Positions 11,601-22,672 of a stretch of DNA of 64,000 bases are shown here, piece after piece. Each line of letters starts with the position of its first letter. Positions within the stretch are counted from its first letter, which is position 1. The notes beneath the pieces are model-generated. The model saw only the letters and a list, made by a program, of their open reading frames with translations, ran no database searches and was not told the DNA's origin. Origin of the DNA: Mercurialis annua (lineage: Eukaryota; Streptophyta; Magnoliopsida; Malpighiales; Euphorbiaceae); NCBI RefSeq assembly GCF_937616625.2, contig NC_065570.1, forward strand, positions 50,087,665-50,151,664, given 5' to 3'. The position numbers were made by a program, and so were the translations under genes.

Positions 11601-12672
11601 CATGAAAATATCGTGTGTTTGCGTCGCCTTCCGCAAGCCAGAAGCACTTCGCTCTTTGCTTCCAATAGACTTCTTCCTCGCTCAACACAACATTATACTC
11701 ATTTGTAGCTGCTTTATACTCAGCCACCCCTGCTTCATCAGTTCTGGACTGAACCGAAGCCAACTCTCTTCTGATTCTATCCAGCCGCTTCTTAAAATTT
11801 GGACCCTTATCACCATTCCAGCTTTTTAGACACTCACTGGTTCCTTTCAATTTTTCTGGTAATTCCATATCTCCACCAGAACTCCACGTTGCTGTCACCA
11901 CATTTACACAATCTTTTTTGGCTAACCAAATATTATTGAACCGGAACTTACGTCTTCTGTTGCCTTCAACTTCGAGCTTCAACGTTAACAAAATTGGTAA
12001 ATGATCAGATGTGGTAGCCTCAAGATTTCTCAAATTTGCACTCGGGAATAATTCAATCCACTCGCTTGTACATAAAACCCGATCCAACCTTTCTTCTACT
12101 TTGTCTGCTCCCCGTCTGCCCCTACTCCAAGTAAATTTATAGCCTGTATAACCAATGTCTATCAAACCACAATTAGTTATAGTATCACGGAACCCATCAA
12201 CAAGCCACCTCTCTTGTCTTCCTCCTCCTCTCTTCTCATCAAACGCTAATAAATCGTTAAAGTCCCCTAAAACACACCAAGGAAGCGTGTTCACCAAACT
12301 AAGGGTATGTAATATAGACCAAGACTCTCTTCTACGATTCCGCTCCGGACAACCATAGAAACCCGTTAATCTCCAACTTCTATCTACTGCTGAACTAATG
12401 TGAAGATCCACATAGTTGCAGCTAGACCCCAAAACAGAAACCACAACCTCAGACTTCCACAAAACCGCCAAACCACCCTTTCTTCCTATACTGTCCACAA
12501 CAAAAGAATTATCATACCCCATTGCTGTTCTCAAAGCAACAATTCGAGCATCGTTAATCATCGTCTCACACAGGAAAATTATTGAAGGTTTCAACCTATT
12601 TGCCATGTCACGAAGGAACCTGATTGCACGAGGACTGGCCAATCCTCTGCAGTTCCATCCTAGGCAACTCAT
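8632..12672 (-). CDS. LINE ORF2: endonuclease, reverse transcriptase, zinc-binding and RNase H domains
   Basis: Uninterrupted 1346 aa. N-terminal AP-like endonuclease (about 1-230): WNCRGL, LCETM, LGDFNDLLAFDEKRGG and SDHLPI. Reverse transcriptase (about 440-720): NDKSPGPDGFNPAFFKKFW, LKIDMSKAYDRVRW, SRGLRQGDPLSPYLF and the catalytic FFADD box. A zf-RVT region follows near 1040-1100 (FLWRVCKDYLPTAEALARR, CSVCAAG...HILVSC). The RNase H domain is at about 1190-1320 (CDIANFS, GIVVRDSNG, ESDAMDVI, RSANQAAHILA). The product nicks target DNA and copies the element RNA by target-primed reverse transcription. The usual RNase H motif A-E-A reads A-K-A here (codon at 8932-8934), which removes a conserved acidic residue. 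The start codon overlaps the ORF1 stop as ATGA. Confidence 0.95.
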   Translation of the reverse strand: MSCLGWNCRGLASPRAIRFLRDMANRLKPSIIFLCETMINDARIVALRTAMGYDNSFVVDSIGRKGGLAVLWKSEVVVSVLGSSCNYVDLHISSAVDRSWRLTGFYGCPERNRRRESWSILHTLSLVNTLPWCVLGDFNDLLAFDEKRGGGRQERWLVDGFRDTITNCGLIDIGYTGYKFTWSRGRRGADKVEERLDRVLCTSEWIELFPSANLRNLEATTSDHLPILLTLKLEVEGNRRRKFRFNNIWLAKKDCVNVVTATWSSGGDMELPEKLKGTSECLKSWNGDKGPNFKKRLDRIRRELASVQSRTDEAGVAEYKAATNEYNVVLSEEEVYWKQRAKCFWLAEGDANTRYFHDYASARKRTNRVDKLRDEDGIWRVNRREVDGVIKRYFGNLFTETNFDPLNFIDIEPSISDNDNMALMNTISEFEVRKAVFSMHNDKSPGPDGFNPAFFKKFWGVVGKDMVHMCREFFVKGIFRDGLNNTELVLIPKVSNPESVSDLRPIALCNVAYKVISKVLANRMKKLMPCVISENQSAFVENRLITDNFLIAYEIGHYLRCKRRGKYGMAALKIDMSKAYDRVRWDFVEFMLRKLGFCERWISLVMYCVRTVKYTSIGNCENLTPIIPSRGLRQGDPLSPYLFIICAEGLSRMLAHEEYSGRIHGATICRGAPQVSHLFFADDCFLFFRASIEETTAVKGVLAEYERLSGQKVNFQKSNVLFSSNTDLDLRNNIKSTLGVEEVNDSGKYLGLPSLVGRNKASIFNFIKDRVWSRVQGWNAKFLSRGGKEVLIKSVAQSMPNYVMNVFLIPLRLCEELERMLNSFWWGRDQAKKKGISWANWDKLCVAKKFGGMGFKKIRNFNIAMLARQAWRFLSSENKLMVKIFKAKYFPDSSFLEAKIGSNPSYVWRSIFEAQKVMKSGARVKIGNGQNTRVWGSPWLDDDNGGLISTPMPGNLENSMVRNLMDEEGRAWDEGLVRDVFVSSDVEKILKIPISNRNLEDGWCWRFDSKGKFTVKSCYRAVCGEYLGPLNDVWNLIWKLRIPLHVRNFLWRVCKDYLPTAEALARRKVFVYSQCSVCAAGIDNAAHILVSCSVAADCWSIIKVPELCEGMAVVEWICRWLTGMNMEDKSLVAMVCWNLWVNRNNAVWNKKWGTVDSIIGAATAQLSAWKICHLPDEEMRGAELLQDDGRVSWVPPRQGWLKANCDIANFSNSQGTGLGIVVRDSNGVVVQARQVRLSCNISPRAAKAMGIREALSWLKDCQNLIIESDAMDVILEIRNPELSEDILIGDCAYLAKQLSNVSFNFVRRSANQAAHILAQNARSISGHQEWYCHFPEFLTNVTALDH

Positions 12673-13861
12673 TTCTTCTGGCCGGCCTGTTCTAGGCCCG
12701 CCGGTCTGTAACTTGTTGGATCAATAATCATGCTTGAGTCATGAAAACTTGGCCCATTAACGTCTCCATTCAGCCCACCACTAAGTCGTTTCCTTTTAGC
12801 TTCCAACGCCACCTCATCAAACATTTCATAATCTAAATTATCTGTATTATAATTCAAATTTGAAGTAGAAGATCTTCCCTCATCTCTTGCTACCATATCT
12901 GAACTCTTCCCATGCCCAACCCCCTTATCACTCCCCTTGCCATTTTGAATTTCGAATCTCTGATTTGATTTTACAATCATAAGATTTTTTGCCATTTTGA
13001 TATTCAAATTTGACACCTCATCATCCCCTTCCTCATCTCCTGCCCTAACTGGCACAGAATTTCTCAACCATTTTTCATCCATGGGTACCTGCTGCTTTTT
13101 CATATTGAATCTCATACAGGACCATATGGCATCATCTCTTTTGGGATTGGGTTCGCAAAGAACTTCACACAAAACTTCTCAGAATGACCCATAACACCGC
13201 AATAAAAACAGAACATCGGAACTCTTTCATACTGGAAATTTACCCAGCACCAAGAATTTGCACTCCTCTTCAATCTCATTCTTCTTTTAAGAGGCTTGCG
13301 AACGTCTATACTGGCTCTGATACGCATTGTACTCCCTTCCACCGGTTTATTAGGCCTGTTATCATGAGCTATGAACCTCCCCAAAAAATTCCCCACTTCT
13401 TCTCCAAGCTTCATCGACGCCAAACCCAACGGGATGTCGATAATATGAACCCACAAAGCTGTATCAAACAACTCTACTTCTGCCACAGTTTCTCCGAACA
13501 CCAACTGGCGACAAATAAATAAATGGAACTCAAACGTCCATGGCCCATCATCCACCACCCTCTTCATGTCAAGCTCATGAAAAAATTGAAACAAAAACAA
13601 ATTCGGTGCCGCCTCCGTGATACGCACTCCCATCACAGGTTTCCATATTGGTGGTAAAACTGTTTTCACCGCCATACAGTTAACCGCTTTGTCTGTGAGA
13701 AACCTCCCGACTAAACAATACTTAAACTCTTCACTTTCTTCAGCCACTTCAACTCCAGAAAAATCAAGGCCACCCTCCTCCTCCTCTGCAATAGCCAACC
13801 GAGAATCATAATCCACCACATCAGAGTAACCAGCCATTTTTTGGGTTAAAAAGGACGCCAA
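12669..13861 (-). pseudogene. LINE ORF1: DUF4283 and CCHC zinc knuckle, one frameshift
   Basis: The first frame (13861-13112, 249 aa) carries a DUF4283-type domain (KYCLVGRFLTDKAVNCMAVK, DGPWTFEFHLFICRQL, IDIPLGLASMKLGEEVG) and a CX2CX4HX4C knuckle (CFYCGVMGHSEKFC). It ends just after MPYGPV. The second frame picks up at once with MRFNMKKQQVPMDEKWLRN and runs to 12669, with a low-complexity, charged tail. Family members usually read PYG-PWMR through this point, so a 1-base loss near 13110 is the simplest explanation. The intact protein would coat the element RNA. The last codon region overlaps ORF2 (ATGA), suggesting coupled translation. Confidence 0.85.
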
Positions 13862-14266
13862 ACTACTGAAAAAATCAGATTATGGGAGAAAAGAAGTAAA
13901 AACCCTAACTTCACCTAATAGGGTTTAGTAATATGCATGTACTGGTCTAAAAATGACCCAATAAGAAAAAGGACCCAACAAAATAAATAGAGGCTTTAGT
14001 GGAGAACAGATCTCTAGAAATCAGAGATATGATGGGGAACAGACACTTTTCAGCTGACACAAAAATCAAAAGCAAAAAGCTTCAAATGATTGAGTTAATC
14101 AACAGCACACATAAAGAGTAGAACACACTTCCGCCGCCACTTGTCGCTGAGAACCAGCACAAGACAACCACTTGCCAGAGACGCAAGACAATTATAGGTT
14201 CATTTTGTCCGTCCTGAGTTAAGAGTTATCTAATCTAACTTAGCTTTCATTTATGGATATATATTT

Positions 14267-16401
14267 AATCTTTGTATATGTTGTACGGAAATTTATCGTA
14301 TTTTATATTTTGTTTCTATTTTGGCGCACCCATATTCATGGCCTAATCTCACACTTACAGGATTCGATTTTATCACTCCCTCAATGATGAGCAATTAGCA
14401 TAAGTTGATAAACACAAGTTTGATCATTAATTTCTTTGATCAAAGCAGAAACATTAGCTATTTTGGTCTATTTGTTTCTACAAATGCTTCTGAAAGATGC
14501 AGACATTAATGGTGCGGCTATTGATATGATAGTACATTTAACAATATCCAAACCGTATAGCAAATATATCCAAATGTTTTTGTTATAACATCAACATTTC
14601 TGGTAATTAATACCGTTAAACTTATGTGTTGTTTGTCCTGAACAGGAAAATATTAATATAGGAATCGGAGAAATTACATTTTTTTTTTATAAAAATAGGT
14701 TATAAATAAAAAGTTTTGGAAGTATTTTTATAGACGCCAAAGCTCAGACAAGTCCTTGTGCCATGTAGGGAATGCATACGCTGATATTTGGACTCGACTA
14801 AATCAAACTTTTTAAGTATTTAGGGGTTAAGTGTAAAGATATTAAAACATTAGGAACAAGTTATCTTAAATTTTAGGGATTTTTAGACAAATCCCCTCAA
14901 AACACCTAAATAATCTCACAAATACCGTTTGACTACAACTAATTAAAATATACGATTTGACTGAAATTTCTTGCAAAAATAAATTTTTTATTTTGCAAAA
15001 TTACAGTGCTGATCTTCATTCCTCCATGGACTTCCGCTGCTGCTTATAGGAGAGATCTAGTTGGTTGTTTTGACTCCGATTTTGAATTTCCACTTTAAAA
15101 CTGGATCTCCTCTATCAATTGACAGTATATTTATCGATGTCTTCTCCACTTCTGCTTACAAGATGTCGAGAAATTGCGAAAGTTTGTTGAAGAAGACGGG
15201 ACTTCTCTCTACACCGGACGGTAACGGCTAATACACTCTTCAATGGACGACTGTCGGAAAATCAGATCTGCTGCTGAGATATGTGAGAAATGAGTTTAAT
15301 TTACACTAAATGGCAACAATAGGTGTAGAGTATCAAACTCAAAGCATGGAAATTAATTTTAGTCGCCTTTCTATTTTTGAAAGTGTTAGTCGTTGATTTT
15401 TTTTTGAGAGGTTGGTGGTTGAGAAGTGATTATTACCCAAGAAGACCAACAAGAACAATTGTACAGAGGATAGAAAATTCCAATGGTGGAAGTATGTTTG
15501 ATCTGCAATATAAAAAAACAAAATATTGAGTTTTGAGTTTTGATTGAATGCTCACCATAGCCACTTGCAAAATTATTGAAATAATTAGGAAAAATTAGAG
15601 AAAGATATGGAGAAGTTGAAAGGAGCATGAAAAAGAAGAAAAGCAACGGTAGTATAAGCATGAATAACAAAAGTATGTCCATTCATTCCTTTCAAAGTAG
15701 CCGCTTTGTAAAGTAATGAAGGTAGTGTGCGGAAAAGTGCTTGTAACAATCTTTCCTTCATTAAAATGTAGTACTTGATTTTACAGCAATTAAAAGCTCC
15801 TTCATTAAAATGTAAAAAATAAAACAATTGGCTAAATATTGTTTCAATTTACTAACAGTTTTCTAACAGTTCACTAAATATGTGTTCACTATAAATTCAC
15901 TAACCGTTTACTTATAGTCAACTATCGATTGACCAATAAAATTTATTTTACCCAAAATTCAATTATTCTAATAGTTTACCTAAAAGTTTACTAATATTAC
16001 TATTATTAAAAATTAAGAAACTTTAAAAAGTAAATGAATTCATAAATGGAAGGTTTACTAAATAGTTACTAAATGGTTACCAACTGATAATACAAAAATA
16101 ATAATAATCATTAGAAATTACTATAATTACTAGTACACTACATAAAAATTTATCAAATTATATATCGGAAGTTTACTATTAAATTACCAAATATCTACCT
16201 ATAATTTGTAATAAAATAAAACATATACTAAAATATAGTTGACTACTAGTTAACTAATAATGTTCTAAATAGATACTGAATTTATAAAACTAAACAAAAA
16301 TAACAACCAATATTCATAGGTTTAGAAAACAATCCTATACAACAAAATAATTTAAACAAACAACGAAAACTGAAAATCCATATACTAGACAATCACAAGT
16401 T
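14267..16401. other. Repeat-rich intergenic DNA
   Basis: No gene recognised. Between about 15840 and 16270 many degenerate copies of GTTTACTAA/TAGTT-type words crowd together, resembling decayed tandem repeat or the non-coding arm of a large transposon. Small open frames at 15339-15827 are low-complexity. Confidence 0.4.
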
Positions 16402-17612
16402 TTAATTTTTTTTCTTCATTTTTGCCTTTCTCGCTTCCGCATTCATCTTCTTAACTTCAACCTCTTCGTCACTTTCAATATTTTGAGCCATCTTCATGTT
16501 CCCATATTGATATAAAAGAAATGCAATACGCTCCCTCTGTTGATCAACAAAAATATATAAAATTAGTAACCATTTAGTTAACTGTTAGAAACTATTTAGT
16601 AAAAAATAATAGATATAGTTAAAATAAAGAGATACTTTTCCATGACTGCAATTGAAATGATTCAAAAAATCAAGCTCCACATGTAAGTAAGATTTTGAAA
16701 ATAAAACGAGCATAAAGTACAATTAAAATGACAGACATGAGAAAAAAAATATAAAATCTGGTAAACATAAAAACACCATTAGAAAACCTATAGCAAACCA
16801 TTAAATCTGGTAAACAGAAAAAACACCATTAGAAAACGTATAGCAAACCATTAATAATAACAGAGAAGAACTTTTATATTTATAGCAAATCTATAGCAAA
16901 CCATTAAATCTAACATTTATCAATTTTTATATTTATTCCAATTGTTTATGTTCACCTAAAATTGAACTTCTTTTATTGATCATTCTATTTTCGTTTGTTT
17001 AGAAAAAGTAACCGAGAAGAACAATATCAGTTTATCTCCATGAATCACTTGAGGTTGAAATCATGCCTGCATTCTTTCAACTACATGAACAGCTTATATA
17101 TGCTATCGTAATTCAATTTGTATTTTCTAATTTTTCTAGCTAACTTGTTGCAGAATGAGATGCAAGTTTCAGTAAAGCAGAAAAAGCTTGGAGAACCAAT
17201 TGGTCAAACACTACTAGGCAAGACAGTGAGTATAAACAAATCTAATCTAACTCATCCACCTCATACGAATAACAAATTAACTAAAATTACATGCAATAGT
17301 TCGTTTAATCCATTTCTCCAAATCATGAACTGCCATCTAAACAGCTAAACAAATAGCAAGCACACAGATAAAACACAAAAACTGAATTAGTTGCTAACCT
17401 AATAGAAAATCATAAATTTCAATTAAATTTATAATGCAAGAAGAAAAACACCTACGCTTAAACAATAGATACCTAATTAAATCGCTCAAATAACAGCAGC
17501 AAACAGAGTAATAATAATAGTAAGAGAGGTAGAACTGACTGTTAAAAGGAGACCGCTAAAAGCACCGCCATAACCATTTCCTCCGATCAAACCCACAGAA
17601 GTCGTCACCATT
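16402..17612 (-). CDS. Uncertain minus-strand gene or transposon gene remnant
   Basis: Two separate pieces look exon-like. A possible first exon (17612-17522) starts with ATG, reads MVTTSVGLIGGNGYGGAFSG and ends at a GT donor. A possible last exon (16536-16402) follows an AG and reads RERIAFLLYQYGNMKMAQNI, then an acidic/basic tail ending in a Lys-rich stretch and a stop. I do not recognise either, cannot link them through convincing middle exons, and the DNA between contains repeats. It may be a captured or decayed transposon gene. No function is proposed. Confidence 0.25.
16754..16852. repeat. Tandem duplication of about 49 bp
   Basis: Two nearly identical copies beginning AAATCTGGTAAAC and ending TATAGCAAACCATT, at 16754-16802 and 16803-16852. 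A partial third copy of the tail (ATAGCAAACCATTAAATCT) lies about 50 bp further on. Confidence 0.8.
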
Positions 17613-18949
17613 TTTTTCTTCAAGAATCAATCAAATCTGAAACAATATCTCAATCCAAGAAAAACCCATAAATCTCGTCGTCTGTTACAAAATCTCAGCA
17701 ATTCAGAGCAGCTGGATCCATGTCTAGAAGAATTCGTGACTCCACCAGCTCTCCTCGTCTTCATTGAAATCTCTGACTCTTTGCATATGTTCTTCGTATG
17801 AAGAAAACAGTATGGCGGCAACGAGGTATATTGAATCGTAAAAACATCAAGTAAAAAGGTGAAGAAGAAAAGAAAAAAAAGGATGTCGTATTTTTGTAGC
17901 GAGATATATAGAATCGTATTCATGAGATTATTTATGTGTTTGGCAGTGCCCTGTCTAATTTCCTCTAAATTTTAAAGTAGCGAGTTTGTCGAGTGAAATA
18001 TTTTCATAATAAAAAATAACTTGCATAGCTTGAGATCAAACTCAATTCGATCAACATCAAGATGATTTCAAGTGCTTCTCTATTCAAACTGCTTCTCTAT
18101 TCAAACTAGAGTAGCTAACAAATTGTATTGACCCGGACCAAATTATTCGGAATATGTAGAACTCTAGGTAAAACTAAAAGTCCAAATCCGTAAGCGAAAA
18201 CCGGGGACTATATGGGTTCGGATTTGGAATCGGGTTTCAAGAAAAACTCAAGGAAAGGATGCGCGAGTATCCGGCTCATTGAACAGCTCAAATCAAAAGG
18301 CATGCTCGACACACATCATGATCTTAGAATCTGTGTATGCATGAACAGGATACTATGCAGTCAAAGCTACATCTCTACAAGTCAGACCATTTTTAATTTC
18401 AAATCAGAAAAGAATGAATAGTGTAAACGAAGAGAAAATTTGTTTATCAGTTTTTTTTTAAATTTGCATCATTGATTAACCAAAATCTAACTTCAAAACA
18501 ACCACATTAAAGTTAATCCCAAAGTAACCAAACATAGCAGAAACAATTCTTACACTTTATTTAGTTCAATTCTAGTGTAGAATTCATTCCATCTGCAAAT
18601 AAACTCAGTTAATGATTCATTTGATTAAAAACATAACTAGTTCTACAAAATCTTCAATAATAGAATTAGAATGAATTTTCTAGTACACCAAACACAACTA
18701 TATTCATTTATAAATGAATTTTACAAAATTTTACTAGGATGGTCATCACTGCAAATTTCCATGAGAATATAAATTAAGCAAATTTCCATACTAGTCTTCA
18801 AAAAAATTATCCTACTTAGAGATCTTACATTTTACAGTCTCTAACCTCCCATTCTTGCTATTACCAAATTAATAACCCGAAATGCTTGCTATAGAATTCA
18901 TAATAATAATTAAAATTCCTTATCTGAGCTACTACAATTTGTAGGAAAT
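17613..18949. other. Intergenic DNA downstream of SURF2-like gene
   Basis: No supported gene. The open frames at 17627-17923 and 18212-18421 lack any family pattern. The last few hundred bases before 18950 are the 3' flank of the SURF2-like gene. Confidence 0.4.
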
Positions 18950-20969
18950 TCAGTTCGTAGAGTTCTTCTTACTCTTTTTCTTCCTAGATGCAAAGCTACT
19001 CGGCCCAATTTCAATTGACATTCTTTTTGTCCTGCAGAGTAAAAAAATCAAATTTATTTGAGCTAACTGGAGGAAAAATAAAGTCCAAGGTAGAACACAA
19101 AACAGAGAAATTTACCGCTTAGATAGCTCTTCTGACTCGCCATTTTCTTCAACTGCATCATCTGATGACAAAAAATATCATCAGCTTAACAGGAGCAGGA
19201 GCACAAAATATTCTTTTTTGTCAAAAATGGAAAATAAAGCTAAGATAAAATAGACTAAAATTCATAACTATGGAGAGGAAAAAACACGAGAGAAGCTATT
19301 CAAGATGCAGAAAACCTAAGGCATGTCCTCATGGCATCTCTCTATATTAAGGTTCACTAAATCAAATTGTATGCGCTCAATGATAGTGTGATTACTAAGT
19401 ATCATATCCCATTTCAGGCATTTCATGAAACTTTAAATTAACATAGGAAACGTCAAAATAACCATGTCTGCGTCGAAGTGTCAAGTTCCCCATATCCGTG
19501 CCGTGCTACTTAACTAAAAAAATAATCTCTAAAAGACTCCGTAATAGAAAGATAACATCCAGAAAGAGTTGTGCCACATAACAAGTATTCAAGTAGTCTT
19601 TCATTCAAGAAGAACATGAGCAAAAATAAAAGGATAAATTAACAACATTAGGAGTAGGATTCGATTGCATTAAACTATGACGAGTTTCTCTAGCAAAAAG
19701 AAAGTTGACAAAAAGTGAATCGATTTATTATTCTTATAGATTCCTATACTGAAATCGAATTGTGACATTTACTTCTATCAAACCCGATCACAGTCATGAT
19801 TGTTGATTTGCAATTAGCTAAGCAGCACAAACACCAATGTTTTCCATTTCGCAATGTGTCAGAAACTTGACATTTCTGACATGGAACTTCATTTATAACA
19901 TAGGAAACCTCATAATAACGTTGTTTCATTGTGTCCTTGACCAAGTGTCTCGTTTCTCCATATCCGTGCCCATGGGGGTTCTCTAGGAGAAATTTAACAA
20001 ATTACTTAAGAATTATGAAAACTACTATATAATCCAACTGACTAACCATGAACATAAACCCTAAAAGAAACACAAAATAATGAACCCATAGAGCCTTATT
20101 ACAGAAAAGAACAAGCATACCTGATCGGTTTGCCTCCTCGGTTTCCTCCTCTAACTCTAACTCCTCATCAGAACCCCACCGATCTCCTCCATCATCAAAG
20201 TCCCAACGTTCTCCGTCCGGCGGCATCCAGAACTCGATGTCTTCAACTTCACTATCCTTATCAGAAGAATCCCTCATTTCAGAAACAATTTCTTCAACCG
20301 GCTTTTCCTTCTTATCTTTCTTTTTATTCATCTCCTTCTTCTTCTTCTTCCCACCGTCTACGCCATGCTTTGAATTTTCTGGTTTCTTCTCCTCAACAAT
20401 CCCCAATTCCTTTTGCTCTGTTCACATCAAAGCATCAAAATAATTGTTTTCCAAACCACCAAAACATTACAATAGGGCTGAAAAATAATTGATAAAAATA
20501 AAATAAAAAACACAAACCTAATTTATTAAGGAATCTTTTTCCATTAATATGCTTCCAAATATGTTCCTCAGACTTATTAACCGTATCACCAGTCAGCTTA
20601 CATATCAATTTCGAACTGAAAAACAACACAAATTCACCAAAACCTAATTACCATACAGTCCCCAAAAACACAAATTTAACATTACCCAATAAAATTAGAA
20701 GCAAAACAAACAAAAGGGTAGTTGTGAAATTACCTAATAGCGGGGTCTTGTTTGAACATATTGAGAGGAGTTTTATTGTTGGCTAAAGCGTAGTCTATGA
20801 GACCAATACGGCAGCGTTTGCTCTGTGAATATGATTCTTTGTCTTTGTCTAGCATTTCGTGGCCGGTCTCTACGCATTTGAATCTTCCGGTTTGTAAGTG
20901 GGTAAAAGTAGGAGAGCCCAGTAGGTTATTGCCTTCTTTGTTTGATTTTTTCCCTTCTTCTTCCGCCAT
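18950..20969 (-). CDS. SURF2: Surfeit locus protein 2 (SURF2) family protein
   Basis: Five minus-strand exons (20969-20734, 20615-20518, 20417-20121, 19161-19116, 19031-18950) with GT-AG borders join in frame to give 252 aa. The N-terminal SURF2 domain spans exons 1-2: LLGSPTFTHLQTGRFKCVET, GHEMLDKDKESYSQSKRC, NNKTPLNMFKQDP and CKLTGDTVNKSEEHIWKHIN. Exon 3 is strongly charged: a Lys-rich block (KKKKKEMNKKKDKKEK) followed by an acidic block with EFWMPPDGERWDFDDGGDRW. The C-terminus carries MSIEIGPSSFASRKKKSKKN, a motif I recall from plant members. The basic runs would suit nuclear or nucleolar location, which is inference. The biochemical role of plant SURF2 is not established. No damage is seen. 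Confidence 0.9.
19440..19980. repeat. Paired dispersed repeats in SURF2 intron 3
   Basis: Two direct copies about 430 bp apart share AACATAGGAAAC, AAGTGTC and CCATATCCGTGCC. The same vocabulary is found in GCSH intron 1. They are likely decayed copies of one small transposable element. Confidence 0.5.
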
Positions 20970-22667
20970 TATTGGCGGTGCCGCCGTGTTAAACCTCTCA
21001 ATTTGCAGGAAAAAGGAGGAAGAGAGAGTGTTGAGGAATTGAGAATTTGGGTTTAGTTTAAAAATACTTTCACATATGGTGGGTTCAATGAATGGCTCAG
21101 ATTATTCCCCACAGTGGATCAATGGTCTAGATCCCCTTCTTTCATTCTCGTGCTTGGACCAGGACACACCCACCGGGCTTAAAATACAGACCAATCCGTA
21201 AACCAGCCTGCATAGCATAGGCCTTGCTATCCTCATACCCACAAATAAAAACAAGGCTAAACCCATTTTAAGGTCCTTAAACTTTTATTTTTTTATTTAT
21301 TAAATTTTTTAACTTTTATTTGGTTTTTTCAAATTCTTAAACTTTTATTTTTTGATTCATCAGATCCCTCAATTTCTATTTGACTTTTTCAAATCCTTAA
21401 ACTTTTATTTTTTGGTTCATTAGATCCTTAAACGAAGATCCATTTAAAGACCCAATGAACCAAAAAATAAACAATTAGCGGCTTGAGAAAGGCAAATCAA
21501 AGTTGAAAGACCTGATGAACCAAAAAATGAAAATTTAAGGACCCGAAGAAGTCAAATAGAAGTTAAGGGACCTAATGAACCAAAAATATATAGTTTAGGT
21601 ATCTCAAAATAAATTTAACCATAAAACAAGTACACTACATGACTTATCTATATTATGAATATAAAAGATAAGCAAATTCACTGTACATGTAACAGTGAAT
21701 TTGCTTCTCCGCATAAGTATGGCGAATGTCCAAGTCATTGCTATTTTTTCTGGCAAAAAGCAAATCTAAAAAAGCTAACAAATGGAGAATTATCAAAATT
21801 GGCGTCAGAAATATCTCAAATCACATTAAAAAAAAAGAGAATAAGTAAAAAGGATTTACCTAAATGATGCTCTGTATTTGTTCAGAAAAAAAATAAAACA
21901 AAATTAAAATCAAAACAAGATTTGATGTGACTATTTTAGATTTAAATCTTAATTTCAGATTAAAAAAAATTCAGAAATAAAGACAGCTCAGTCTATCAGG
22001 ATAAGATGATACAATTTAAATTTTCGAAATAGTTGACATCATTTTAACTCATAGACTTTTTAATGTGCTTTCTCATCAGCCCTTTATTTGTTCCCATGAT
22101 CTGATCCATCCATCCTTACTGGCAAGTTTGATACCATCTGCACAATAAAAATATTCAACAAATTAAAATTTTCAATATAAAAAAATTGCACTATAAATAG
22201 TACCCCCAGCATATAGTACAACCACTGCTGCAGTGACATTCTTCTTCTGGTTAGCTACTCTTTCACATATACTATTGTTAGTTTCTATGTACAGTTTCTC
22301 AAAATACTAGCTGATTTAGTTTTCTCTATTTTCAGGCACAGCAAGCACCAGTTCAGTAATTGTATCTTCAAAGGTAGTTATGTCTTTTACCTTTTTCATA
22401 TTTGTTTGCAATCTAACTGTGGTGTTTTTCTTTGTTTTAGATGGCTGAAATTAGGATTATATTTTTATAAAATGTACACTATTAACCTACAAATATTGTC
22501 GAGCTTTGTAACGTGAGCTTGTAACCCAAGTGGGGACTTTAAAGTGATGGAACGTTGCTTTGGCCCAGAAGGTTGGGTTCGTTGTGACAGTATCTGGCCC
22601 GCCCGTTCCAAGCTGAAAGTTGGGCTGCGTGGACCGAGTGAAGGCATGGGCCACTCCGTTCCACTTA
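20970..22667. other. Intergenic DNA between SURF2-like gene and Athila element
   Basis: The first part is the SURF2-like promoter. At 21270-21600 there is an inverted and tandem repeat built on TTAAACTTTTATTTTTTGGTTCAT-like words (left half) and their complements (right half). A perfect 14-bp-arm hairpin lies at 21671-21705. A small open frame at 21655-21867 with several Cys (CTC...CPSHC) is not recognised. Exon-like scraps at 22070-22145 could not be assigned to a gene. Confidence 0.4.
21270..21600. repeat. Inverted/tandem repeat element
   Basis: The left half repeats CCTTAAACTTTTATTTTTT and GGTTCATTAGATCC. The right half carries their reverse complements (AACCAAAAAATAAA, GACCTGATGAACC). 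The whole resembles a foldback element, and no target duplication was found. Confidence 0.55.
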
Positions 22668-22672
22668 AAAAC

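Larger units (their letters stand above)
8589..14266 (-). mobile_element. Full-length L1-type LINE retrotransposon with 17-bp TSD
   Basis: The element runs on the minus strand from about 14249 (5' end) to 8606 (3' end). A perfect 17-bp direct repeat, TTTATGGATATATATTT, flanks it at 8589-8605 and 14250-14266. The 3' end is a short A tail (T run at about 8603-8610 on the plus strand) right after ORF2, so the 3' UTR is very short. Upstream of ORF1 is a roughly 390-bp 5' UTR. It has the two-ORF layout of plant L1 elements: an RNA-binding ORF1, then endonuclease, reverse transcriptase and RNase H in ORF2. Most genomic LINE copies are cut short at the 5' end, so a complete copy with intact duplication points to a fairly recent insertion, although ORF1 is frameshifted. 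Confidence 0.95.
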
